Assembly: GCA_900074885.1 (NCBI GenBank)
Contig: FJUW01000052.1
Span: forward strand, 310,001-374,000
Source: Rhynchosporium graminicola
Taxonomy: Eukaryota; Ascomycota; Leotiomycetes; Helotiales; Ploettnerulaceae
Length of the DNA: 64,000 bases
Direction: 5' to 3'
The position numbers were made by a program, and so were the translations under genes. This document shows, piece after piece, positions 11,494 through 22,631 of the stretch. The notes beneath the pieces are model-generated. The model was not told where the DNA came from and ran no database searches. It was given only the letters and a program-made list of their open reading frames with translations. Positions within the stretch are counted from its first letter, which is position 1; the number at the start of each line of letters is the position of its first letter.

Positions 11494-11736
11494 GATGAAT
11501 CTTCTAATCGTCCTCTCCTCGCAGCTAGCCTTTCCCTCGTCATTGGCGGACCAGTTTCCTATGGTGTCTGCCAGGGCGGCTGTGCTGCCGTTGTTATGGC
11601 TTGCTATGCCGCTGGAGGAGCTACCTGGGGGGCTACACTTGGCCTCACCGCAACTCCTACAATTGTTGGGTGCAACACGGCTTTTGGTGTCTGCCAAGCT
11701 TCTTGTTGGGTCGCTGTTTTGAACCCCTTATTTTAG
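11494..11736 (+). pseudogene. Second copy of the Cys-rich secreted protein, frameshifted
   Basis: The mature domain is well kept in one plus frame: GPVSYGVCQGGCAAVVMACY, AAGGATWGATLG, PTIVGCNTAFGVCQASCW, stop at 11734. This is clearly a paralogue of 10005, but without its intron. The likely start (ATG 11494, MNLLIVL) is in a different frame. Aligning the two genes base by base, the signal-peptide region here is 7 nt shorter than in the 10005 copy, which explains the frame change. No upstream ATG is in frame with the mature part because a TAA precedes it. Either this is a pseudogene or an unusual upstream exon supplies the start. Confidence 0.6.
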
Positions 11737-12426
11737 ATGGACAGTACGGGATGGAGATCGTGGGATCATGAAGAGAGATAGGGAAGCCAAGGAGTGGTAA
11801 ATTGCTTTGTTCTGTTGAGGTTTCTGGGGATTCGGAGGAATATGGATAGTGAAAGGTAGCGAGATCATTGATGGCGTTATACGTGTTAATCCGTGATTGA
11901 AGAATTCTTCTCGACGCTTTAGATGTGTTTTCTAGCCAGGCACATTACACAATTCATTAAATTCAATCGAATCAGAAGCGAGATGGGTTTGAATTAATTG
12001 CCCTCCTTGAATTATATTCCGATACGCATTCGTCAGCAATCGAGAGTCAAATTATCAAAGAATATTCTACCTCATTTGTATTTATATTTTGATGTTCCAC
12101 TTTATTCGAGAAGGCTGCAGCCTGCCGCATGTAGGAAAAATAATCAGATACCCCCTTTCGAATTTCCTGAAGGCTAGTGATAGATCCCTATGAATGCCCT
12201 ATCGGAGGGCAGTAAATCAATCAATCGAAATCAACTCGATACAGCTTCGGCCCGCAACAGTCATTCATCTCTAGGTAGAGCTGTTCGAATACCCCCATCC
12301 TCTACTACACTTAAGTATGAGTGAGTAAATACATATTCCTGTCCTATAATCATTTCCTGACATTTTGGTCTTCTTAAAGTCAATCTACCACTTCGTCCCA
12401 TCTCCTTACTAGCCATACCGTCCAAG

Positions 12427-12534
12427 ATGCTTCTTCCAGCAGCTATACCGCTTCTCGCAGGAGCCTACCTTCTTTACACCTGTAGCGATAATGGCCCGCC
12501 TCCACGACTTCTCTGCCAGACCGGAGGCGCCTAG
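12427..12534 (+). pseudogene. Truncated relic of the Cys-rich secreted family
   Basis: A 35-codon frame starts MLLPAAIPLLAGAYLL and ends NGPPPRLLCQTGGA before a TAG. The end lines up with GGPAAYGLCQAGCA of the 10005 protein, and the leader context (CCAAGATGCTTCTTCC) resembles the other copies. No downstream continuation of the family core was found, so this is read as a decayed copy. Confidence 0.4.
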
Positions 12535-13754
12535 CCTTAGCGTGATTTTCAACCATCGGCATAATTCCAGGATAGTTGGCCTGCTGAAAACTTTGCGCTA
12601 TTTTTGGATGAGAGCACGTTTCTGGGTTGGCGATGGGAGGAAGGAACGGAGAGGGAAGAGAGTCACCATAGCCGTGGCTCTATTCATGTAGAGCTTTTTT
12701 CATTGGGAGCATATCTGCATGAGAAGCAAGTATCCTTTCATTTTATCCTACTTGCCATCAAATTTTCATCTCTTTTGCTATGTTCTAGTCAAATTGACAT
12801 TTACGATATCTTAGAGTATTCAAAAGCAGAAAACATCTGAAAAGTTGCAAGCAATTCTTTAATATGCATGTTGTAATCTATCGGGACCAAAACAAAAGAC
12901 CTCATCCTATGCGGCCCGTACTATCCAGCCTGACTTCGGATGACATGTGCGTGATTTTTTTTTATATTACTTTTTGGACACCTGGGACTTAGCGCAGATA
13001 TTAAGCCTAGCTTAGGCGAGACTGATCTTTCCACTATAATATAGTGGAGTTTTAGTTTGTGCAAGGCATCTTGATCAGGATTTGAAACTGAGGAAATTGA
13101 AAAACGGGGAGGAATTAAGCGAGGTAAGGCCTCAACAAAACAATCAAAAGTTTTAAAACTGCTGGGACGGAAATCGTAACAAAAAAATCATTTTGATCAA
13201 CGTGCATGCGGATTTGTATCTGGTATTAGGTCTTATGAAATCCATAAAGAAAAATAGGAAAAAATGCCAAAAGAAACTCCCGAAGGAGAAGAAAACCCGC
13301 GCTCGCAATGAGTGAGAATCTTACTTTTGCGTTTACACGTTTACAGCTGTCGAACCCTTCGCCATCGATCCACACTATGATCCGTAAGATCTCCGCCACT
13401 TTTGAGCACAGCTTGCCCTGACCACTCTGCCATAGAGTGGACGCCACTGCTGCTCGATGTGAGAGATCGTCTTAGTCACTATTATAAAGCCAATAAATGT
13501 TTGTGGGACGGGCGGTGTAGCAAAAATATCCACGGGGCGAGACGACAGCATCAAAAGCTCAGAGTGCGAGGTGTAACATAGATTAACTAGGAGTCAAGGG
13601 TGGTCATACATGGTATCACGAGATATTACTGTCTCAATTTTGTCTAATCTTGTATCACAGCCATCTTATCGTTATTCCCAGGTCGATACGACCGTGCCCG
13701 TTTCCTCAATAATGATACAAGTTGGAGACACTCCCTCCACGTAGCCCAATAGAA
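12535..13754. other. Intergenic, no gene recognised
   Basis: AT-rich in the first half (poly-T near 12955). Short frames only. It ends at the 3' end of the histidine-phosphatase gene on the minus strand. Confidence 0.4.
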
Positions 13755-14931
13755 CTAATATTCGTAGGTGCCATTTTCATACACATCTTTTGGAAAGGTA
13801 TGGACGCATTTCTTGCTCTCCTCCGTTTCAATCAAGGCATACATACTGTTATCAGCAGTGAGTTTCTCATCCTTAGTGATTGTGTAACTTCGGTATTGCG
13901 CGTTGTAAAGGGAGTGCTGTTCTACGAAAGTGTTAGCTGGTGAGCTCTAAGTATATCCTTGCACGTTCTCACAAATCAAGGAATCGTGAGAAACAGCATG
14001 GAGACCTACCGTCTTTTCTTGTGTATCGTCCCTCCAAAAGCAAAACGACTCTGCTGTGCGTGACGACTACAATCTCAACATCCTCCTTCGAGTCGGCCGC
14101 TGAAATTTGTCCAAGATGATAAAGCATTGCCTTGACTCGACCAATTCTTTTTGTCTTCTTCACAACAGTCTCTGCTATCTCTGTGCCTATCTGCCATTGC
14201 GGATCACATGGCGACGTATCAATAAAGTCCTTACGGATACTCTCATCGATCTTGAGCACATCTCTCAGTAGATCTTCGATCCTAGAACCTGCATTGCAAA
14301 GTCCTCCACCAACTTCTCTGAGGTCCGGGAGGAGCATGACTTGAACCCCTCTCTGGATGGCAGGCTTGAAGCCTACCATGGCAGTATGGACGGTTCGGCG
14401 CAAGGGAGAGCAGAGGATGTGGGTGATCTTATCCATGGCGTGGAAACGTTCGGAGAAGAGGACAGATTGGCTATGCCCGTAGCGAGTAAGTCCTGGATCA
14501 AGCATGGCGACACGCTCTATCTCCGGGATAGATCGGAGATTGTGCGGTCCCTAAGTTACAGTATTAGTCGGTAGTTTGTGAGAAGCCTGGCGGCGTGTGG
14601 GAAGGCATACCTCAGCATGTCGCACTAGATGAAGTTTAACCTTTCCCGATAGACGAGGTGGCTGTGGTGGTGTATTTTGACCAGATAAGTAGGATGAAAT
14701 AACTTGGTGCATCGCGGTTAGCATCTCGTCCTGTGCTTCTAGACTTTTCGGTTTTGATTCGTCGATATTCTTCCTTTCTGCAGCGCTATTTCTATTGCCT
14801 GCAAACGAATCGTCTGTATCGACCTGGAGATCTGCAGTTTTGGGACTGGTATCGGTGACTTTATTGGGAAGGATGATTTTCGAATGATTCTCGGGGCTTG
14901 AATCGTTGCAGGTTGTGTTATCGGATGCCAT
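13755..14931 (-). CDS. Histidine phosphatase (phosphoglycerate-mutase-like) paralogue 1
   Basis: Exons 14611-14931, 14010-14550 and 13755-13936 give 347 aa. After a Ser/Asp/Lys-rich N-terminal extension (about 95 residues), the catalytic motif is KLHLVRHAE, interrupted by a 60-nt intron directly after it, then GPHNLRSIPEI. The arginine motif is ILCSPLRRTVHTA, followed by VMLLPDLREV and CNAGS, and the second catalytic histidine sits in IVVVTHSRV. Exon 3 adds NTFVEQHSLYNAQYRSYTI, the usual C-terminal block, and ends GTYEY. The family removes phosphate from diverse substrates via a phospho-histidine; the substrate here cannot be told. RHA instead of RHG and THSR instead of SHGG are unusual, but both histidines are present. 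Paralogous to the genes at 24554 and 27366. Confidence 0.85.
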
Positions 14932-15623
14932 CTTGCACAGTGTAAGACTTTGTTCTCAGAATTTCAAACACCAAAATCACAGTATGGTTTTTGCAAGAGA
15001 ATGTTTGAGGGCATACAAAGGAAGATTATCCGAAGAAAGTTTCGCAGGACTCGGCAGAAGACAATACTCTGCTAGCACATCTTCCAGACAACATCAAGGA
15101 CGATGGGAGATGAGTGAATCAGTGAATCGGTGTTCAAGAAGCGCAGACACTACATTCACAATACTCATCCACTGCCGGGGGCGACTCGCTCGAAGCAGCG
15201 GGGCTTCGTGATAAGTGAACTGAAGAGTTACACGGTCACCCAAATAAGGGAGCTGCATGAGTCTATCTGGCGTTTTCGGCTCTTCAAAAGCAATTACTGA
15301 GTTGGAAGTCTTAATAAAATCAACGGCATACTTTATCTTGATGATCTTCCACGCCACATATGTACTCATGGCTTTGGATTGCCGCATTTCACGATTTTCC
15401 ATCGGGCAGCGCGTCTTCAAAACGCATCGGAATCCCTGTGCGCCAGCGCGAGTTCGGCGGAGGCGGCTTTTGATTGGCTGCTGCCTCGCTTAGCCAATAA
15501 CCACAACACCTCTACAGATGCCCCACCGTCCTCAATCCCAAAGTCTTCAGAACTTTCGAGCTCCAAATCACGAATTCAACTTCCTCAAGTCCGCCGAAAA
15601 TGTCGACTCTCCATGATGTGATC

Positions 15624-18600
15624 AGGAAGAGAAAGCATGAGTAGATTACCACTGAAAAAATTCTAGATGCTATTTCGCAAGGCAACGTGACCGAGATCGA
15701 GACCAGACTCAACAACAAACATCTCCCTGGTGGCTACGTAACTCAATACACGGTGCTCACAATTGTGCTGGATGGGAGAGAGCTTGATCTCAGCAACGAG
15801 TCTAGCACGTCAAGCGTAGCTGCACCAATGAATCTAAGGGAAAGAGTGGCTGCGAAACAGGTATGAACGCACATTTGACGCGTTGGAAATCATTCCTTGC
15901 TAATTTTCCTACAGCCAAGACAAGTAGACGCATTTACGCAGACATGTGCGACAGAAAATATGTGCGATCAAACGGCGACTTCTAAAGACGCTATGCGCAA
16001 GGAGCTCGAGGAGTTCAAGAAGGAGCTTGAGAAGGAAGCAGAGGAGCGGCTGCAAGAACAGCTGAAAAAGCACGATCAGAGGCACAAAAAAAGGCTCAAG
16101 GATGCTCGCGCGAACTTCAGATCGATTCTAGAGACATCGCTGCAAGCGATACACGTTTGGATTGGAAATCCTCCTCAGCCTACCACAGTTCGTCTGCCAA
16201 ACAAGAGCGCGGCAGAGGTGTTGCGATACAATACCGAGCTCAGACAGGAGTACCTAGATCTTTGTACCATATCGTTGAAGAACCATCGAGCAAACTTGAG
16301 CAAGCAATATCAAGAGCGCCTCGATAATATTGAAAAGGAGTGCCGGGAATGGCTGCAGACAAGCTCTGGTATCGACTCTGGAGCTATCGTTGGGGTCAAT
16401 AGGTCTATCAGCCTGGCGCGCTCTTTCGAGGGACGACTACCCAATATAGCGCACGATCATGAGCATATCCAGACTATGATCACACCGGAACAGATCGAAG
16501 CTGCAAAGTTAGAATGCTTCAACCAGATGTGGGAGCGGACGCAAATGGATATAGAGGACGGTGGTATGTTTGTCAAACGAGAAGTAGTACATCTTGACCC
16601 CCTCTTTGCAAACGGAACCGAGCCAAGATTCAGCCAAACTGCTTCTATGGTTGAAGTACCGGCTACGCTTTTGCCAGAATCCCAGGACAGACCAAGACCA
16701 AAACCATCTGAGCGTCAAGTGTTGGCTGCTCTGGGTATAATCGAGCGAAACAATAATTCTAACAACAATCGATCTCCCGATACCAGCCCTTCAGGAAACG
16801 CTTCCCAGGCTCATGATTATGTTTCACAATACTACCCAACCAATCAATTCACACCGATCAACATGCCAAAGACCACTCCCTATGCAGCACAGCCAGCACA
16901 AAGGTCTTACCCAACAGGACCAACTCTGGTCTCCAGCGATATCTGGTATGGTGTACAAGACAGACACCTGGCTGATTCCACAACGGCACCGTCTGTTCAT
17001 AAAAATGCCGTACCGAGCATGACCAATTCAGCGGATAGACGCAAAGCCCGACGTCAAGCAAACAGAGGAGCCTTCACAAATCGAAAGGAAAACCACCCCA
17101 TCACAGGATCACTCGCCGTTCATCAGCACACACCTCAAAGACTAGTGCCCACCCTCGTCGCGAAACCGAGACGAGTCGATCCTTACTTTAAAGTCGAAGA
17201 CGAGACCCCCAATGTGCGCCTTCCACTCGACGAGATATCCAAATTGAACATCACATCTGGATCTCGCAGATCGCAAAACATGGTCACCAACCACAGTATA
17301 CACAGCAATGTCAATAAGAGCTTGCACGATGCGGACTATGATTCCAATGGAGATACAGAGGAGGACAATGATACTGTGTCTTTTATACCTGGGGAGGTGA
17401 AGTTGCAACAGCAAAGCGCGACAAAAAAGGAATCAGTACCTGAGAAGTCGGCCATTTACCATTCGAACGACGGCATTTCCAGAGGCCTCTCCGATGCAGA
17501 CCACGACTCAAATGAGGAGGAGGACTATGTTCCCCCGCCTGCTTCTCCTCCGCAAGAAAAAGGAAAAGTTGACCTGGGCTTGGCCAGCGGTCCAGTATCT
17601 GGAAAGTTGGAGGATGCTAGTGCACATACTTACATTGACAGAAGCCTCTATGATGCAGACTACGAGTCAAATGAAGAAGATGATTACGTCCCTCCGTCCG
17701 CCCCGCCTCAACAAGTCCAGCCGCGAATGCAATCGGATGTACAATCTCGTTCGCAGACACAACACTTAGCGAGTAATGTAGCAGCTGATCGTAAGCCAGC
17801 AAGTTTCTCTCTGATCACTTCCATCAACTCACATTCTCGTAAAGCAGGCCGCAGCTCTTTCGAAACATGGGTAGAAGTGCCCCAATATGAACGCCAGCAG
17901 AAGCAAAATCAAAAGCAACAAGGCAGTCAAACGAACCCACATAATCAGTCCAGCAGCGATCTACCCGTCCTTTCTCACTTACCATCAAACCCTTCAAGCC
18001 CCTGGATCAATGAAACGTTCCCTAAGTCCTTCGACGATGGCCGCGGTGCTGTTGTTCCCGAGAACGAAAACGAGTACGTTATTAACGAGAAGAGACGGGA
18101 TCTAGAAAATCTAGGAAGGAATTTGATACTAAACCTCTTTAGCAAATACGCAGCAGACCACGAAAATACCGGATCTTTGACCGCACTTGACCTCCACTAT
18201 CCGGACGGAGGAAGCAGAAACGCAAATGAGCGCCTCTGCGCTACGATAAAGAAAAGATATGCTCCTGTGGCTGAGGGGAAAGCTGGGATGAGAAGGGATT
18301 CTAGTTCGAAGTATTACAACTCTGGACGACCCGAGGCCAAATTCGACTCTAGCAGCGAATCTCGTGCTCCCAAGCAGATATTTCAAGGAAATAGAGACGG
18401 AGACCGAAACGGACAGAAACGACACGTATCGCTCGACCATCCTGACCTCAAATTCGGCACTGACAGACCACCCTTCGACACCGAAACGCATATCGATCCC
18501 CACCTCGACGATCGCCAAAGACAACAAAACCCTCAAGAACTTAAATTACAAGCCCTTGAATATGCCAATTCATTCTCCGCGAGAGAAAAAGCTGCTGCTG

Positions 18601-18962
18601 ATGCTGCTAGTGCTACTGATGCTATCCTTCCAGCTTCAAGTGGTGCAATCGTGAATGGTGATGCTGGTGGCGTGAATGATGCACAAAAAGCCAGATGTGA
18701 CAAGAAGTTTAAAGGAAAGACTGTTAGGCAGATTATGGCAATGTTGGAGAGTGAGGGCAAGGAGAGGGGTAGGGAGAGGAAGAGAGATGATGTAAAGACT
18801 GAAGATGAGAGTGGTGTTGCGGGTATGGAAATGGACGTGGACGGAGATGCGAAACGGGAAAGCGGCGGGCATGACGAAGGGGATGATGAAGGAGAAGATG
18901 ATGGTACTAATAAAGACAGTGATGACAATAGTGATGGTGATGGTGAGGCAGAGGTTGAGTAG
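15624..18962 (+). CDS. Large acidic repeat protein, function unknown, 5' end unresolved
   Basis: Coding is clear from about 15624 to 15860, then across a 54-nt intron (GTATGA...CTACAG, 15861-15914), to the stop at 18960-18962: nearly 1,095 aa. Near the joined N-terminus is a Lys/Glu coiled coil (KELEEFKKELEKEAEERL). The middle is disordered and Gln/Asn/Ser-rich. Three degenerate copies of a (S)DADxxSNxExDDYVPP motif occur near 17310, 17490 and 17640. The C-terminus is strongly acidic (runs of Asp/Glu/Gly). The ATG at 15600 is in the same frame, but a TAG at 15621-15623 separates it from the rest, so the true first exon is missing or spliced in a way I could not find. No known domain recognised; composition suggests a nuclear or scaffold protein. 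Confidence 0.7.
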
Positions 18963-19303
18963 CCTGTGAAGAGGGACTGGATCGGTGGTGATACAAACTC
19001 TCGAAACCACCATCGACGCCGAAATCGTGGAGAGCTTTTGTGATGTCGAGGGACCACTTGGTCTCGGGTTTGGCAGTACGATTTGCTTTGGATGTCGGAT
19101 TAGAGTAAGTGTAAAAAACTGTGATTCGAAAAGAATAAGGTACTAGCAGGGAAGCGGCAAGATTGCAAATTAGCACGAAATGGCAGGCAAAAAGTTTCAA
19201 AAAGTGTCCCAAACGAGCTTGAAATGCACCGCGCCAAATGCATCTAGAGTACAACAACAGTGACTGACTACCTCGTCCCCTCTATACAATTTGGACGACC
19301 CGT
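18963..19303. terminator. Convergent 3' region between the repeat protein and IDH1
   Basis: These 341 bases hold the 3' untranslated ends and polyadenylation signals of two genes that converge. No gene and no sharp terminator motif is visible. Confidence 0.4.
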
Positions 19304-20629
19304 CTATCCTGCCAATTCCATCTTGTCCAAAACAGCTCTTGTGAACTGGTGTGTGCTGCTCTCCCCTCCCATATCGCGTGTTCGGACTTGCCTATAACAG
19401 TATTAGCATGGCATGTAGTCACGTAAGTGGAAGTCTGGCTTACCCTTCAGCAATAACATCGTAAACAGCCTTGGAGATGCGGTTGGCATGTTCATCAAGA
19501 CCAAGATGTCTCAAAAGCATAGATCCAGAAAGGATCATGGCAGTGGGGTTTGCCTGATCCCTACCCTTGATATCCAGACCAACGTGACGGCAACCGGGCT
19601 CGAAAATGGCAACATCGCGACCCATGTTGCAACCGGGAACGACACCTGGTCCTCCAACAAGAGCGGCTCCGACGTTGGACAAGATTCCTCCGTACAAGTT
19701 AGGCATAACCATAACATCGAACTGCTGTGGCCTGGAGACACACTGCATAGATGCATTATCGACAATCATATCGTTGACCTCTAAAGTGGGGTACTCCTTG
19801 GCAACAGCATTGAAGGTATTACGGAATAGACCATCTGCGAGCTTCATGATGTTGGCCTTGTGGATACAGGTGACCTTCTTGCGGTTGTTGGCGAGAGCGA
19901 AGCTGAATGCGAATTTGGCAATACGTTCTGACTTGGCGCGGGTGATGATCTTGAGAGACTCAACTACGCCTGGGACAGACTGGTGCTCGAGACCGGAGTA
20001 CTCTCCTTCAGTGTTCTCACGGATAATGCAAAGGTCGACATTTTCGTGGCGGGTCTTGTATCCAGGTATGTTCTTGATCAAAACGATCGAGGCGTAGATG
20101 TCCAGTTCCTGTCGCATAGCTACGTTGAAAGATTGATGGCCGGATCGCTCGATAGGCGTGTGCAGGATACCCTTCAATCCAAGCTTGTTCCTCTTCAAAG
20201 ATGCAATCGACTCGCGGAAAAGATCTTCTGAAAGCTTTCCTCCAGTCTCTACACCTGATACGTCGACTTGCTCCCATTCGACTGGCACATTGTCCGCCTT
20301 AAAAATAGTCTTGACAGACTCCGCGACCTCAGCTCCAATACCATCACCAGGGATCAGAGTAACGGTGTACTTTCCACCATACTTTGTAGGCTTGAATATA
20401 TCGGATTGAACTGTCGCAAAGGTTCGTAAGGGCTATTTCGAAGGAATCGTTAGCTACAGCTCGTTGCTCGAAAGCTCGGTGGGATGGGCATACTTGGGAC
20501 GAACGCAACGGAGCTTGGGCAGTTCGCAGAAGGCTCTGATAAGGTCAGTCAGCAGCTAAACTATGCCATTGATGTTAGGTAGAAGGCGCAACATACCTGC
20601 GCCGATCTGGCGGAGCTGCGCGACAACAT
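19304..20629 (-). CDS. IDH1: NAD-dependent isocitrate dehydrogenase subunit 1, mitochondrial
   Basis: Four exons (20597-20629, 20494-20535, 19444-20432, 19304-19391) give 383 aa. The first two tiny exons encode a classic mitochondrial leader (MLSRSSARSAQ-SLLRTAQAPLRSSQ), followed by YTVTLIPGDGIGAEV. Idh1-type landmarks are GHQSFNVAMRQELDIYA, RENTEGEYSGLEHQSVPGVV, HKANIMKLADGLFRNTF, DNASMQCVSRPQQFDV and FEPGCRHVGLDIKG. The last exon gives VRTRDMGGESSTHQFT and ends KMELAG. Family knowledge: with Idh2 it forms the allosteric NAD-IDH octamer of the TCA cycle; Idh1 is the regulatory, AMP-binding subunit in yeast. Introns are 61, 61 and 52 nt. No lesion seen. Confidence 0.96.
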
Positions 20630-22631
20630 TTTGAATAGACGAGGGAGAAAGTGAAGGTGGTTATCGTTCAGACGTTGGAGTAGGATCGTGAGTTTGGCGG
20701 TTGCAAACGAAGCCGTCGGGACAAGTTGGAGTGCCCAGCGGCCTTTCCCTTTCCACTCTAGTTCAATCGGCACCTCACGGGTCTCAAAGTCTGAATTTTT
20801 GATGTCGAGCGACAACAACCGCGCGAAAACAACAATTTCGATCAACACAGGCTGAACTTGGAGTTTAAAGGTACGAAGTGCTCCAAAGGCATTTTGATTG
20901 ATACCAGATTAGCCGGTCGTATCTCAATATGGTTTTGTTGCGAGTCCAAACTTCATGATGGGAGACTAGAGGGTATCATTCCCTGTCATTGGCGGTTCTC
21001 TCTTCGCTCTGGCGCACCTGAAGTTGGGAATCAGGGGCTCTTTGGAGAAATTAGGCCTGTCAACTGGCATTTCGTTCATTTCTGCCTTTCCTCAGATTCA
21101 TAAGAAGTCCTATTGCACTGAGCTCCTGGGCTTGGACACCTACAATCGTGTTCCCGGCTTATTCCGGAAAGCATATATGTTGGGTTTGGAGTGTTTCTCC
21201 GAAAGTATCCCAGTCATGATCATCCTTATGATGAGCATCTCAAATTATGAACGCGTTGTCGTTTGGTGCATCTGCTTCCAATGACTGTAAAGCGAAGGCC
21301 CTAGGTCGTAAATGCGACTTTATTTGATAGGAATTGGGCAATCTCACCAAATTTGGGGTGGTCATTGAAGCATTTGCGAACTGTTTCCTTTCCTAAGTCA
21401 ACAGGAAGAGGATCGTTCTTGTCTGCTTGTTCTTCATGGCCTCTTACCGTTCTTGGAAGTCGATAGGCATTTCGACAGGCCCAGATTCGAGTAGCAGCAA
21501 ATACTCAAATCATCGATCAATAAGGACGAGAGTTTCGATTGGCGTGGCAGCTCGGAAGGGTCTCCTGCCACCGTAAATATTGCTTTAGATTCCATGAACC
21601 TTCGAGTGTGGGAATTGCGGTGCCTTCCTGGAGCTTGGCCGGAATGGCCAGAACAACATCACTCGCATTCACTGCTCGTATAGGAGCCAATCTTCCGAAT
21701 CTCACTACTGTCATTCTCATTGATCCTCTTTCTATTGAGTCTCTATTAATTGAAAGCGCTGCTTGTTGTAATGTTGTTGCTGCTGCTTGCACTATTTTGA
21801 ACCTCAAAGAAATTTTGACGGAGTAGGCGCTGAATAGAATTTGCCTAATCGGGCTTTGAATAGGATGCAGTATCAAGAAATTTCACCACGTGAAATTCAA
21901 TCCTTCTAGAACAGTTTTCCGACCCGAAAGGAGCCTTCATTGATGCTCATTGCGTCGGTCTAGACTTCATGATTTGGCCCAGAACGGAAAACTCGGATGA
22001 TTTCATTCCTATGAAACAAAAGATGATGAGCTCCGCAAAATTTCAAGGGCGATACCATTTCCAAAAGCACTATTATTAACTGTCTTTGGATGTCAATGAT
22101 CCTAAGAATTCTTCTATTTTGTCTGCCCCATTGTAGTTCAAGCCTCCTCAACGTGTTGAGCTTTTCGCTTCCTCAATAGGAAGGGTCAATAGCAACAGTA
22201 CCCTACCACATTTTCCTCTCCACATTTCTACATGAACAAGATCCTTTGATTGAAGAGACATCCAGATCCGATAATCTCGATATCGAATACTTGATCACGA
22301 TCTATTCAAATTCTCTTTGTTGGTTGGTTTCTCGATTCCCATTTTCGGTTCTCAATAGGAGGCAATATGGCCGGTCAGTGGAGCCTCGCTTAGCTACTTC
22401 CCTTTTGACGATGGATCTTGCTATTGAGAACAAGGTCAATAGGAAGGATAAATAGGACCTTGAGTTCCTCCACTGATCTTCTTCTCTCCTTACCCAAACA
22501 CGAAAACACACTCACTCCTCTTCTACACATACACACACAAGTACAGATTGTATACAACTTCACAACGATACTCTCCTTCTCACTCAATATCAACACATCC
22601 GCCACCTCATCCACCTACGACAACCTTCAAC
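20630..22631. other. Intergenic, with short repeated motif near 22.2-22.5 kb
   Basis: No gene recognised on either strand. A short element, (g)tcaataggaag, occurs near 22170, 22350 and 22434 on the way to the peptide-precursor gene. The last 120 bases are CT/CA-rich, as in fungal 5' leaders, and contain an ACACACAC run. Confidence 0.45.

Noticed and set aside
18533..19057. Minus-strand Ser/Pro/Leu-rich frames over the end of the large repeat protein
   Set aside because: Composition mirror of the acidic Asp/Glu/Gly tail on the plus strand.
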